From: Przewalskia tangutica
Taxonomy: Eukaryota; Streptophyta; Magnoliopsida; Solanales; Solanaceae
Reading direction: 5' to 3'
Assembly: GCA_029844215.1 (NCBI GenBank)
Contig: CM056728.1
Location: 83,327,676-83,391,675 of the forward strand
Length of the DNA stretch: 64,000 bases
The position numbers and the translations under genes are program-made. The notes under the pieces were generated by a model that searched no databases, had not been told where the DNA came from, and worked only from the letters and a program-made list of their open reading frames with translations. The stretch's first letter is position 1. Each line of letters begins with the position of its first letter. Below are positions 31,911-44,340 of this stretch, in pieces.

Positions 31911-34900
31911 GCCTAGTGATACAACATCAGAGAAAATCAGCGGAAATAAAAACTTAAACATGAAACAAGATATACAATAAAAAAACAAGCTAACCAAAAC
32001 GGTCACCTTTCTGCATATATACATAAAACCCGAACAGCTTATATCCTTACAAACCCGCCCACAACAAGATTACGCATCTATAAGAACTTTATAATAACAA
32101 TGACGGACAGGCTCCCGCCATACCCCGAATGTACAAGAACCTACAATCTCGTGGAATCATACCAAAAGATAAGCCTCCGAGAAACGGAGCTTCCCAACGC
32201 CAATCGTGATCCCATGAGCGAGGATCAACAACCGCGCATTTCTACTCGCGACATGAACGCAGCCCGAAGGAGGTCAAGATAACAGTACCAAGTATGTGAA
32301 ATCAAAATATCAGAATCAAATCATAACAGTCTATATAAAACAGGAGACATGTATGATAACCAAACTACAGTCCACAATATATAAACAGTCATGTCAAGTC
32401 AGGGACTCACGCCCTCAAAGTCATCACTCAAATATAACCATGGGTCTCACGCCCACAACATCAATCATGCCCGTGGAATTCCTTCCTCACTGCCGGCAGT
32501 CTATGATATAACCACACCAAGGAGTACACATGAACACCAGGTCCCACCTGGGTCATAAGAACCGTACGGGGCAAGTACGAAGGCATAGCTACCAGAACCA
32601 ACCTGCATCATCCACTGACCGGGGCAAGTACGAAAGCCAGCTACCAGAACCTACCGTACCAACAATACTAAATAATCAGATCACGGTTCGACCGGCAAGT
32701 ACGATAGCCTCTACCAGATCCACCCTGCATCACGTCGCTGACCGGGGCAAGTACGTAAGCTAACTACCAGATCCACCCTGCATCACGAGACTTCGTTCTA
32801 ACACTGACCGGTGCAAGTACGAAGGCATAGCCACCAGAACCAACCTGCGTCGCGCATCCGACCGGGGCAAGTACGGGGGCTAGCTACCAGAACCTCCTGC
32901 ATCACGAGACTTCGTGGGGAACTAGTCCGTGGAACGATACTATAAAGAACTGACCGGGGCAAGTACGAAATCCAACTACCAGAACCAACTCCGCATCAAG
33001 AACGATCGGCAAGTACGGGGCTAGCTACCGTAACCAACTGCGTCAAGAACCTCGCGGAGAGCTAGTCCATGGAACAACAATCCTAATGGAACCCTACCCG
33101 TGGGCCACCCAACGTGCCAGTAGGTCCAAGGATATAATTAAGATAACCGACCCTCCATCGAGAGACGCGGTAGCATAGAAATACAACACTTGCACAACAA
33201 AGGCTATCACAACTAGCATAGGCAAGTTTACTCACACTCAAGGTACTTTCATTTTATGCCAAAAATCCGGGTTTAACCCCAAAGTACTACATACTTAAAT
33301 TCTTTCAAAAGATCCCTTTCTTTTACAAAAGTCACACGACACCCGTAGTATCACAAATAGAGTAACTATCATTTCAAGTAAACCAAAACCATTTCCACAC
33401 CTTCTTTTGAAATAAACCAAGACAATACCATGCTTTCTTTTTAAACCAATTTAAGACCAAACCATGCCTTCCTTTTTAAACCATTTTAAGACAAAACCAT
33501 GCCTTTCTTTTTAAACCATTTTAAGACAAAACCATGCCTTTCTTTTAAACCAAAACACTTTAAATTCCTCAAGTCTCTTTTCTTTTAGAAAACAAGTTCC
33601 TTACTTTGGAATTTAAGAAAAATCAATACTTGTTATTAATGATCTTATTAAAGCAGCCATGATCTAGGAAATGTAATACAATTTTGTCTTATCTTAGCTT
33701 CTATGCAGATGGAGGTTTCTACTGGTTTTAATAATAATTAATTAGTCAATACATTTTCCTTTATTAACGCTGCAGTGGTTTGTTCGATACTTATTCTCAT
33801 TTCCGAAATCAATAAAACATTATCCTTTTAAATACCAAGTACTCATTACTCATGAATGCGGTTTCACAACTTTTTAACACAATTCAAGTCCTTAATATTT
33901 CCCATCAAGTCATTTATAAGTCAAGTCTCTTATCTTTTTAAAAACCACAAACCATTTCTTTACCTACATAAAGTTGTTATAACAAACTTCCCATAAAGCC
34001 GTTATAATACTTTATGTTTTAAACCAACCAAATTTGTTTAGCACACGTACGTCTACCGTACTACATAGTTCACAACAATCATGCTAGAAAAGATAGGAAG
34101 AGGTTCACATACCTCGCGACGATTATCGACAATTAGCAAAACGCTCCAAAGTACTATAACCCTGCTAGCCTTTTCCACCCTTCAAGTAGAATACGCTATT
34201 CGTAGAACTTCAACCTCGATAAGCCCAAAATTATCCAAGATTAATAAGTCGATCCCGAGCAACGTTTAGCTCCAATTCCTTACGTTCCAATCCGCTACAA
34301 GCGACCCTTAGATGCTCCTAACCAACTCCTCTTCAAGATCCAACTCAAAAAAGTGAAGAACACTTAGGCTACAATTTGGCAACTTTCGGCCAAGGCAACA
34401 TTTCTAGGCTAGGGGTGTGAAATATTTTCCAACTCTTGGACACAATCTTCCTAACACCCTAAGGAAGAACACTTAAAACTTTAAGAATTTTTGGACAACT
34501 TTTGCTCCCAAAAACAGCCCATGGCCGAGAGCACTATAACAAGGGAGGGAGAATATTTGCCTTGCAAAATAAACTAAGTGTGGGATGAAAAATAAGTCTT
34601 GCTATCAAGGGGTATTTATAGAACAATCAATGGCCAAGATTAAAGCAAGTGGGTGGTCTAGATTGGGACATGTGTATGTGGGTCCCACCCTCCAAATGGC
34701 TACACAAAGAAGAAGACAAGTGGCTTGCCACATGTTGGCCCATTTCGGCCAAGGGACAAGTGTCTAGCCACTTGTCCCACCATTTCGGCCCACTTGGCCA
34801 CCTAAGGGGGTGACACGTGTCTCCCCCCTACTCGTCCAAAATATTTCATCTTCCGAAAATATCTGAAATGCCAAAAATATCTAAAACAAAGTGGGCCCCA

Positions 34901-35149
34901 CAAAACCGTAAATTTCTCCCGTGGGTCCCACGTGACCAATTCCGGAAATAAAATTCCATAATTCTAATATAATCCAGGAAGTCCAAATACCAAATCTGGG
35001 AATCCAATTCCCATTAACGAACCTTTTTCCTTCACAAAAAACCGGAAACTTTTCCGTCGAAAAATCACATCTTCTTCCCTTCCAATATTATTGTCGTATT
35101 CTCGTACGTACGTCCTCACATACATACTCTGGAACTACGGTGTGTAACA
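31911..35149 (-). repeat. Minus-strand LTR with internal deletion
   Basis: Lacks about the first 50 bases of its U5 end, then holds the reversed stem-loop region, a long GGGGCAAGTACGAAAGCC array (32560-33070), AAGGCATGG-type units (33400-33560) and U3 up to 35149. At about 34215, CAACCT joins directly to CGATAAGCCC. Compared with 35660-36030, about 370 bases are missing. TATA box (minus) at 34613-34620. Confidence 0.8.
32560..33070 (-). repeat. GGGGCAAGTACGAAAGCC tandem array
   Basis: About seven units of 50-90 bp, each with ACCGGGGCAAGTACG(A/G)(A/G)(A/G)GC followed by TAGCTACCAGAACC and sometimes CTGCATCACGAGACTTCG. On the coding strand of the LTR this is the same array as at 5340-5840. Confidence 0.8.
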
Positions 35150-36919
35150 GGAGGTTTCTACTTATTTTAATATAATTAATTGTCATTACATTTTCCTTTA
35201 TTAACGCTGCAATGGCTTGTTCGATAATTACTCCCATTTCCGAAATTAATAAAACTTATTCCTTTTAAAAACCAAGTACTCATTACTCACGAATGAGGTT
35301 TCACAACTTTTTAACACAATTCAAGTCCTTAACAATTCATATTAAGCCATTTATAAGTCAAGTCTCTTATCTTTCAAGATCAAGTCTCTTAACTTCTAAA
35401 ATCAACAAACCATTCTTTTACCTACATAAAGTCGTTATAACTAACTTCCCATAAAGCTATTATAACACTTTATGTTTTAAACCAACCAAATTCGTTTAGC
35501 ACATGTACGTCTACCGTACTACATAGTTCACAACAATCATGCTAGAAAAGATAGGAAGAGGTTCACATACCTCGCGGCGATTATCGACAATTAGCAAAAT
35601 GCTCCAAAGTACTATAACCCTGCTAGCCTTTTCCACCCTTCAAGTAGAATACGCTACTCGTAGTAATTCAACCTATAAAGGCCACAAAACGTCTATCAAC
35701 TTCTAGATCTCTTCGTAGAACATTTCTAAGTACAAGGTTCCATATTCTACGGAAAATTCGGCAGCACCTCCCCTCTTGTAACCACATAAATAACCTCATC
35801 TACCAAGACCTGCTACCAAGCCAACAACTCCAAGGGGGGGTTACACGTCTAACCGGACGTGTACAACACTGCCCCACAATAATACTACAAGTCTACTGTA
35901 AATACAGTCCAATGTAAATACAGTTCAATTCTTATCAATATTCATTCTACATATAGTATACTCAACTATACATTACTACAACATGTAATATCCAATTACA
36001 ATAGGGGGACATAGATCATTACCTCGATAAGCCCAAAATTATCCAAGATTAATAAGTCGATCCTGAGCAACGTTTAGCTCCAATTCCTTACGCTCCAACC
36101 CGCTCCAAGCAACCCTTAGAAGTTCCTAAACAACTTTTCTTAACACTTCATCCAACTATGAATATTTTCCTAGGGTTTCGTTTTTGCGACTAAAGGAATA
36201 AAGTGGTATTTCCGGGCTCTTAGTATAGAGATAACTTTGGAATACTACAAGGGATTACAAGGCTAAGGTATTTGGGATTATACCAACACTTGAAGAATTT
36301 TTCTACACAAAGGGGGAGTGTTGGACGAGAATTAGTCTAAGGAGGGAGTATATTTTTGCCTTGGAAACTCTTAAGTGGATGAATAAAGTCTTGAAATAAA
36401 GGGGGTATTTATAGAGAAAACAAAGGCCAAGATCAAGGCAAGTGTATGGTGAAGATTGGGTCCAAGTGTGTGTGGATTTTACCAACCAAATGTCCACCAC
36501 AAAAATGGGACAAGTGGCTTGCCACTTGTCCACCAAAGAAACGTCCAAGTGCCCCTACTTTCGGCCATAGGGCCACATGGGGTGCCATGTGTCGCCCTCC
36601 TACTCGTCCAAAATATTTCATCTTTCGAAAATATCCATAATGCCAAAAATCCGAAAATAAAGTGGGCCCCACAAAACCGTAAATTTTCCCCGTGGGCTCC
36701 ACGTGACCAATTCCGAAAATAAAATTCCATAATTCTAAAATAATCCCAGAAGTCCGAATACAAAAATCTGGAAATCCAATTCCCATTAACGAACCTTTTT
36801 CCTTCACAAAAATCGGAAACTTTTCTGTCGAAAAATCACATCTTTCTTCCTTTCCAATTATAATGTCGTTTTCTCGTACGTACGTCCTCATATACACCCT
36901 GGAACTACGGGGTGTAACA
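35150..36919 (-). repeat. Minus-strand LTR fragment (U3 half)
   Basis: Starts inside an LTR at GAGGTTTCTACTTATTTTAAT and runs to TGTTACACCCCGTAG at 36919. Nearly identical to the 5' LTR of element A. TATA box (minus) at 36406-36413. Confidence 0.8.
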
Positions 36920-37150
36920 ACACGATACCCGTAGTATCAAAATAGAGTAACTATCTTTTTAGGTAAACCAAAACAATTTCCATACCTTCTTTTTAAAGCA
37001 ACTTAAGACAAAAACATGCCTTCCTTTTTAAACCATTTTAAGACAAAACCATGTCTTCCTTTAAAACAAAGACACTTTTCCTTTTTAAAGTCAAGTCGCA
37101 ATATACTTTTTAAACCAAGTGTCTTACTCTTTTAAAAACAAGTAACCTAT
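36920..37150 (-). repeat. Minus-strand LTR scrap that is the target of E
   Basis: ACACGATACCCGTAGTATC to CAAGTAACCTAT, a mid-LTR piece (compare 33340-33560). Element E begins after CCTAT, which should be its TSD; the other copy is outside the window. Confidence 0.75.
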
Positions 37151-38314
37151 TGTCACGAATTCGACCTGCCCGCGATCGTGCCTTACCCCGCACCCTAGTG
37201 ATACAACATCGAGAAAATCACGAAATAAAAACTTAAACATGAAACAAGATAAAATAAGAAACAAAGCAACTAAAACGGTTACCTTTCTCGCATATATATA
37301 CTGAATAGCTTATATCCTTTACAAACCCCGCCACAACAAGATTACACCTCTAAGAATTTAACTACAACTATGACCGACGGCCCCGCCATACCCCCGAATG
37401 TATAAGTACCTACAATGACAGTGACTATACCAAAGATAAGCCTCCGAGAAACGGAGCTTCCCAAAATGCCGAATCAGGATCCTATGAGCGAGGATCGATA
37501 ACCGGTATCTCTACTGCAGATGAACGCAGCCCGGCGAGGTCGATAACAGTACCAAGTATGTGAAATCAGAAATATCAGAAATGAAATCATAATAGTCTAT
37601 ATAAAGCGAGACATGTATGATAACCAAACTACACCACAATATATGAACAATATGTCAAGTCGTGACTCACGCCTAAAAGTCATCACTCAAATATAACAAT
37701 GGGTCTCACGCCACAACATCAATCATGCCCGTGGAATTCCTTCCTCACCGGCGATTTATGATATAACAACACCAAGGAGTACATGAACACTGTGTCCCAC
37801 CAAAGGTCATAAAACCGTGACGGCAAGTACGAAGCGCATAGCTACGGATCCAAAGCCGCGATCATCAATCGACCGGCAAGCACGAAGCCAACTACCGTAT
37901 ACCAAAGCCGTACTAACAATACTATATAACTATACCACGGTTCGACACGGCAAGTACGAAAGCCAATTACCGATACCAAAGCCGCGTTCAATGACGGGGA
38001 AAGTACGAGGATAACTACGGATACTGGTCGTGATCACGAGACTTCGCCACAAACCGAATCTGGCAAGTCAAGGCTAACTACCGATACCAAATCGGTCACC
38101 ACGATCGGCAAAGCAGAGCCAACCACCAGATACCAAGGCCGAATCAGTAAAACCCCATGGAGGACTGGTCCATGGAATGACACTATCAAGAACTGATCGG
38201 GGCAAATACGAAAGCCAACTACCAGAACCAACCTGCATCAGCAACGACCGGGGCAAGTACGAGGGCTAGCAACCAGATACCAAGGCCGAATCAGTAAACC
38301 TCATGGAGAGCTAG
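37151..38314 (-). repeat. 3' LTR of E, first segment (U5 side)
   Basis: TGTCACGA start, reversed stem-loop region (37380-37500), GGCAAGTACGAAGCC array (37810-38290). Element C is inserted after GCTAG (38310-38314), and the sequence resumes at 47730 with TCCATGGAACAACAATCC, exactly as in the unbroken copy at about 33063. Confidence 0.9.
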
Positions 38315-38807
38315 TGTTACACCCCGTAGTTCCAGAGTATGTGAATGAGGACGTACGTACGAGAATACGACAGAAATATTGGAAAGGAAGAAAGATGTGA
38401 TTTTTCACTAAAAGTTTCCGCTTTTGTGAAGGAAAAGTTTCGCTTAATGGAATTGGATTCCCAGATTTGGTATTCGGACTTTTGGAATATTTGAGAATTT
38501 TGGAATTTTATTTCCGAATTGGTCACGCCTGGGTCGGGAGGAATTTACTGCTTTTGTGGCCCACTTTATTTTCGGATTTTGGCATTACGTATTTTCTAAG
38601 ATGAAATATTTTGATTTAGTAGGAGGCGACACATGGCACCCCATGTGGCCCTATGTCCGATAGTAGGGGGACACTTGGACGTTCTTTGGTGAATGTTGGC
38701 TAGCCACTTGTCCAAATTTTGTGGTGGATATGTGGTTGGTAGAATCCACACCCACATGTCCCCAATCTTCACCACACACTTGCCTAGATCTTGGCCATTG
38801 ATTTCCC

Positions 38808-38815
38808 TATAAATA
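38808..38815 (+). promoter_or_regulatory. TATA box, C 5' LTR
   Basis: CCTATAAATACCCC followed by TTGTGTGCAAGACTTATTCTTC. Confidence 0.65.
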
Positions 38816-40544
38816 CCCCTTGTGTGCAAGACTTATTCTTCATCCACACTTAAAGATTTTCCAAGGCAAAAACTATCCCCTCCCTTTGTGATGTTCTCGT
38901 CCAACCCCCACCCCCCACTTTGTGTAGAAATACTTCAAGTATTGTTGTATTATCCCAAATACCTTAGCCTTGTATCCCTAGTAGTATTCTAAAGTTATCC
39001 CAACATAAGAGCCCTGAAATACTACTTTATTCCAATAGTGAAACGAAGCCCTAGGAAATCTTCATAGTTGGTTCAAGTGTTTAAGAGAAGTTGTTAGAAA
39101 CTAAGGGTTGCTTGGAGCGGTTTGGAGCGCATGCATAGGAGCTAAACGTTGCTCGTGATCGACTTATAATCTTGGATAATTTTGGGCTTATCGAGGTAAT
39201 GATCTTTATCCCCTATCAGAATTGGAAATTACATGTCAGTAGAGTTAATAATCGAGTATAAGAGATATTGGAAGAATAATTATAAAGAATTGAACTGTAT
39301 TTACATTGGACTGTATTTACAGTAGGCTTGTAGTATTATTGTGAGGCAGAATTGTACACGTCCGGTTAGACGTATAATCCCCTAGGAGTTGTTGGCTCGT
39401 ACGGCCCTGATGTTGGAAGTTATAGTTGTGGTTACATGGTGGGAGGTGCTGCCGAATTTTCCGTAGAATATGGAACCTTGTACTTAGAAATATTCTACGA
39501 AGGGATCTAGAAGTTAATAGACGTTTTATGACCATTATAGGTTAAAGTACTACGAGTAGCGTATTCTACTTGAAGGGTGGAGAAGGCGAGCAAGGTTAGA
39601 GTACTTTGGAGCGTTTTGTTAATTGTCGATAATCGTCGCGAGGTATGTGAACCTATTCCTATCCTTTCTAGCATGATATTTGTGAAATATATTTAGTGCG
39701 GTAGACGCACGTGTGTTTAAAGGAATTTGATTTTCCTTTTGTGTCCTTGACTTGATTCCAAAGTTAAGTGACTTGTTATGAAATATTAAGGACTTGAATT
39801 ATGTTAAAAGTCAGAAACCTCACTCATGAGTAATGGGTGTGTGGTCTTTTAATGAATAAAGTTATCTTGATTTCGAAAATAAGAATGGTTTTATCATTGG
39901 ATTTAAAATGATAACTTGACTTATAAACAACTTGATTTTAGGAAAGGAGAAATAACTTGATTTAACGGTATAGGTTACTTGTTTTTAAAAGAGTAAGACA
40001 CTTGGTTTAAAAAGTATATTGCTACTTGACTTTAAAAAGGAAAAAGTGTCTTTGTTTTAAAGGAAGGCATGGTTTTGTCTTAAAATGGTTTAAAAAGGAA
40101 GGCATGCTTTTGTCTTAAGATTGGTTTAAAAAGAAGGTATGGAAATTGTTTTGGTTTTACTTTGATGTCTTTTGACTTGAGTTTTAAATAATAAGAATCT
40201 TGAAGTATTTCAAAAGAGTTATGAATCATTTTTGAAAGAAAAGAAATACTTGGTTTTAAAAGCTTAAGTGTTATACTAGCTTTATGGGAAGTTAGGTATA
40301 ACGACTTAAGGAAGATAGAAGGAACGGTTTACTTATTTGTTTATGAAAGTCTTGTATTGATTTTTGAAAAGTGTAGTAAGATGGTTTGATAAGTAAACAT
40401 GTTATGACGCCACGTGTTAGCGCTTTGTGACGCTGTGTAAGGGGTTTTCTTGTCAGTGCTTATGTTGTTTAACGATAAGCAGTTATGCTGATATTATATC
40501 ACTTACCCCCCTGACTTGTTATGCCGAGGGTTAGCCGCTCCCGA

Positions 40545-40755
40545 TGCGAGGAATACCTCATGCGGGTCTGTGTGACCTATGCGAGTCGCGGAGTTCCAGG
40601 ATGATCACCGTGTGTTACCGACGCGAGGAATACCTCACGCGGTTTGCGTGACTACGCGACCGCGGAGTCCGTTGATGCCGAGGTTAGCTACCCCGGCGCG
40701 AGGAATACCTCACGCGGACCTAGGTGGTCTATGCGATCATGAGTCCGTGATTAGG
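40545..40755 (+). repeat. GAGGAATACCTC block in C 5' LTR
   Basis: Three units starting GCGAGGAATACCTCA(T/C)GCGG, spaced about 70-80 bp. The same block is at about 46870-47100 in the 3' LTR. Confidence 0.85.
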
Positions 40756-41361
40756 CTCTCATAATGATACTATGCGCGATTGGCCTTGCTTCGATCATTA
40801 GCGGCCTAGAAAAGACCAGTTATGTTATATCTATTTTGCTCTTGTTTATGTTGTGGCACTATGTGCAGTTAATTGGTTGTTCGTACGTATTTGTAATTGG
40901 TTTTAAAATGTTATGATTTTATTTCAAGATTTTTACGCTTTCACATACTGCGTTGTCAGATTGACCTCTCGGGCCGCGTCATGCCGCAGTAGGTACACCA
41001 GCTTGTTGATCCTCGCCATAGGATCACAACAATGCTTTGGGAAGCTCCGCTTCTCCGAGGCTTATCTTGTGGTATGATTCCCTAGAGTGTAGGTTCTTAT
41101 ACATTCGTGGTGGCGGCCCCGTCTCCGTCGTTGTTATAAAACTCTTAGAGTCCAGAATCATTATGGGCAGGATTTGTAAAAGGGTTGTAACTGTTCAAGT
41201 TTTTATTTATATGTACAGAAAGGTAACCGTTTTGGTTAGCCTGTTTTCTTATTTCACTGTTTATCTTTATGAGTTTTTATTTCCGCTGATTTTCTCTGAT
41301 GTTGTATCACTAGGGTGCCCGGGATAAGGTACCATGCGTCCCGGTTCGGTCGTGACAAAAG

Positions 41362-41373
41362 TGGTATCAGAGC
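41362..41373 (+). other. Primer-binding site, C (perfect)
   Basis: TGGTATCAGAGC, an exact 12-nt complement of the initiator-Met tRNA 3' end, four bases after the LTR. It is the only undamaged one in the window. Confidence 0.92.
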
Positions 41374-41554
41374 GATTAATCCTGAAAGTGTCTACATACC
41401 GTATCTAAGTAGTCTTGATTATCGGTGGTTGTGCACCACACCTATAATCGTGAGGTGCAGGATATTTAGGATTGGTTTCCATTCTTCTCACTCAGATCGT
41501 GCCTTAGAGTCGTGTTATAAGTTCGACTCCTCCGACGTATTATTTTCACCCGCT

Positions 41555-43020
41555 ATGCCTCTACGCAGAGCAACAGAGCCCGTATGGCAAGGCAAAGCAG
41601 AGGAGCCGCGAGTAGAGCACAGAGGTTACTGTGGCACGCCCTACCATTATCTGAGACAGCGCTTCATTCGGGGAGTTCTGCTACGCCGCTAGCCCCATGA
41701 GAGTTTAGAGCAGTAGCAGTAGCTACTGAGACCGCGATACCTGAGCCTCTAGTTCCACAGCCAGGAACAGAGGATATGAGTTACAAGGAGATGACCCAGT
41801 TACTAGCTAGTCCGTGGCCGAATGAGGACGACGGAGCCGGTGGTTCCGGCATCGAGTTCACCCTAGATCCGATAGTTTTGAGACTTCGGGACTTCTTGAG
41901 TTGCAGTCCACCCGAGTTCTATGGATCGAGAACTGAGGAAGATCATCAGGAGTTTATTCGACAGTTACAGTGGATCATGAGAATGATCAAGGCTTCGGAG
42001 ACACAGTCGGTGGTCTTAGGTTCGCGCATCGCACGGTAATGCAATGACCGGCTTGATTTACGGGACTATCCCGGGGGAAGCATGCGCCTCCAGCTGGTTG
42101 GGACGAGTTCTCAGAGGCACTTCTTACACACTTCTTGCCCTCGCATATGAGGAGAGCTCGGGCAGATAGATTTATGATGTTAAGGAAGAACGGGCGGACG
42201 GTTCGGGAATATAGTATGGAGTTAGACTCATTGGCTCGTTATGTCCCCGCTTTAGTAGCGTATACGGAGGATAGAGTGCACCGATATGTCACAGACTTGA
42301 CGATTATCTAGTAGAGAGTTGTGCAGAGTAGCTCTTCACCGGCATGGGACGTTCGCATACGTGCTTACGCAAAGATATCGAGAACGTAGAGATCGACGAA
42401 TTAACCAAGATCAGCAGAAGAGGGCCAAAACAACAGGGTCCTTTGGTAACTTTCGAGGCAGACCTTCTCAGCAGCAGACTGGTTATGCGCCTCCGCCAGT
42501 ACAGAGTGGGCCTCCACAGACTTCGTGATCGCTCGGTATTTAGGAGTTGGTCGAACTCCGTGGTTTCTGTTCACGATTTACATGTTCTAGCCACCAGATT
42601 CGCTTCCTCGGTGTTCACTATGCGGTAGACGCCATCCCGAAATGTCGCTTGTTACTAATGCTTGTTTTACCGCCGCCGTCGTGCCATGATGAGAGAATGT
42701 CCTAGTAGAGGGATACAGTGGGATGACTTAGCCTACCAAGTCGCTACTGATTCAGTGGGTCTGAGAGGAAGGGTGTTAGCTGAGGAGGCCACCCCACCTC
42801 GGTATGGCCGATGAGGTAGGTGTTCTTATGGGGAGTGTCGTACTACTTAGATAGCTTGTTAGGCTTGCGGCCAGCAGGCCATTTTGCGAAATTGTCCACC
42901 GCAGGTGGCGCGGATGTTACGACTCAGCCTTCGGATCGATGGTTGGTTCATCACCTTCTGTAGTTACGCGCCAGCAGAGCGTAATTTGATTAGAGCGGCA
43001 AAGGAAAGTGAGGCAAGAGT
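41555..43020 (+). pseudogene. gag of C with two zinc-knuckle regions
   Basis: The start at 41555 gives MPLRRATEPVWQGKAEEP. The frame at 41776-42039 is clean for the capsid core: MSYKEMTQLLASPW, LRDFLSCSPPEFYGSR, EEDHQEFIRQLQWIMRM, KASETQSVV. HFLPSHMRRARADRF-like and EYSMELDSLARYVPAL-like parts follow in other frames. A first knuckle region lies at about 42640-42710 (CFT...MMRECPSRG, H type) and a second at about 42870-42900 (CGQQGHFARNCPPQ, A1/B type). It ends near 43020 where A1 has its gag stop. Confidence 0.75.
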
Positions 43021-43510
43021 TACAGATATCTTCAACCTTAAGAGACTTGTTTATGTCGTTATGGTAGATGACGTGGAGTGCTATACGCGGATAGCATGGT
43101 GTTATGCGTGGATTAGAAAAATGGGTAGTTGAAAGCGGTAAGTCCGGGGACGAAAAATTTTGAGCCATAGAATACGAGATAACTGTGAGACCTTAGATGC
43201 AAGGCCATCTTGAGTAAAGGATTGTACGCTTGATCGTTGTCGGTACATTGTATACGTGGAGTATTTTCAGTGATAAGTCCACGAGTGGTGTGAAAGGAAG
43301 TGGGTAGTTGGGCTTAAGACCACTAGGTTCTCATGACTTGAATAGTGAGATTGTTCCGACCAGAATGAGAGTTTAGTACGGCTGGCCGGGTTGAGGCCAT
43401 ATCGCAAGTCAACCCGCACCCGTAACGCGCTGGGTCGGCTGAGGTGGTCCCGCTAGATGATAGGTCACGAGGGTGTTAGGCCCAAGTTTAGGTAACCATC
43501 GACGAGTTTG
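43021..43510 (+). other. Non-coding 3' region of C, upstream part
   Basis: Matches A1 8000-8450 in order: TTGAGTAAA(G)GATT, AGTCAACCCGCA, GGTCACGAGGGTGTTAGGCC, GTAACCATCGACGAGTTTGTGGACG. No ORF is supported. Confidence 0.75.
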
Positions 43511-44340
43511 TGGACGTGTTCGACCAAGAGTAGGTCGATGGGTCACCATCTTGTCTTTCGATTAGATCGCCACTCGCAGAGGTTACGCGAGATGTTATGT
43601 ATCGCGAGGTTGTAAGGTCGCACGGATTCCTACTTTTAATGACAGTGGAGCCCGCCGCTATTTCTTTTGTTTCGAGGTTTTACCAGGCGGGTTAGGAACT
43701 CAGTGAGTCTCGATGTGCATTCACCCTCGGGCCGACGGACAAACAGCGCGTTTTATCCAGACATTTGAAGATAGGTTGCGGGCCGGTGTTTTGATTTCAG
43801 GGGTAGCTGTAAGGATTAATTGCCTCTTGTTAAGGGAGTATTATAATAGCTACCATTTCAGTATTCGGATGTCGCCTTATGAAGCCTTGTATGGGCGGAA
43901 GTGTAGGTTGCCGGTCGATTGGTTCGAGGTTGGAAAGGTTCAGATAGTTGGTCCATACTTGATTCAGCAGGATGTGGGTAAGGTGAAGCTTATCCAGAAG
44001 AGGTTTTTAGCACCAGAGTCACCGTAAGTCGTGCGGATAATCGGCGTCGACACTTGGAGTTCAGGTTGACGGTGGGTCTTCTTGAAGGAACCACCCCGGA
44101 AGGGTGTGACGAGATTTGGAAAGCAGGGGAAACTTAGCCCGAGGTACTTTGGGCATTTTCAGATCGTTTGAAGAATAGGCCAGGTTGCCTATAAGTTAGC
44201 ACCGCCGTCCGACTTAGGAGACAGTACGTCCGGTCTTTCATGTTGCTATGTTCTAAGAGTATCGAGGTCCATCCAGTGTTCCCGCTAATGATGACCGGGT
44301 GTGAGTGGGGTTGTCGATGAGGATAGTCCTATAGCAATGA
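43511..44340 (+). pseudogene. Integrase C-terminal fragment with chromodomain scrap in C
   Basis: The frame at 43713-44027 reads HPRADGQTARFIQTFEDRLRA, then YYNSYHFSIRMSPYEALYG, WFEVGKVQIVGP, KVKLIQKR; shifted frames continue with PRYFG(HFQI) and a VAYKLAPP-like piece at about 44130-44210. The piece starts just before the second catalytic Asp region of integrase and stops in the first strand of the chromodomain (GATGAGGATAGTCCTATAGCAATG). Flanking A1-like 3' sequence on both sides shows it sits inside the 3' region. It cannot encode a working integrase because the N-terminal zinc domain and first catalytic Asp are absent. Confidence 0.8.

Larger units (their letters stand above)
38315..41357 (+). 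repeat. 5' LTR of C
   Basis: TGTTACACCCCGTAG to GGTCGTGACA. TATA box 38808-38815, AAGGCATGG units about 40065-40145, GAGGAATACCTC block about 40545-40755, stem-loop GATCCT/AGGATC 41008-41025, terminal hairpin about 41313-41333. Confidence 0.93.

Noticed and set aside
41362..41373. Possible tRNA-Met gene
   Set aside because: Only the 12-nt primer-binding complement is present; no cloverleaf or A/B boxes nearby.
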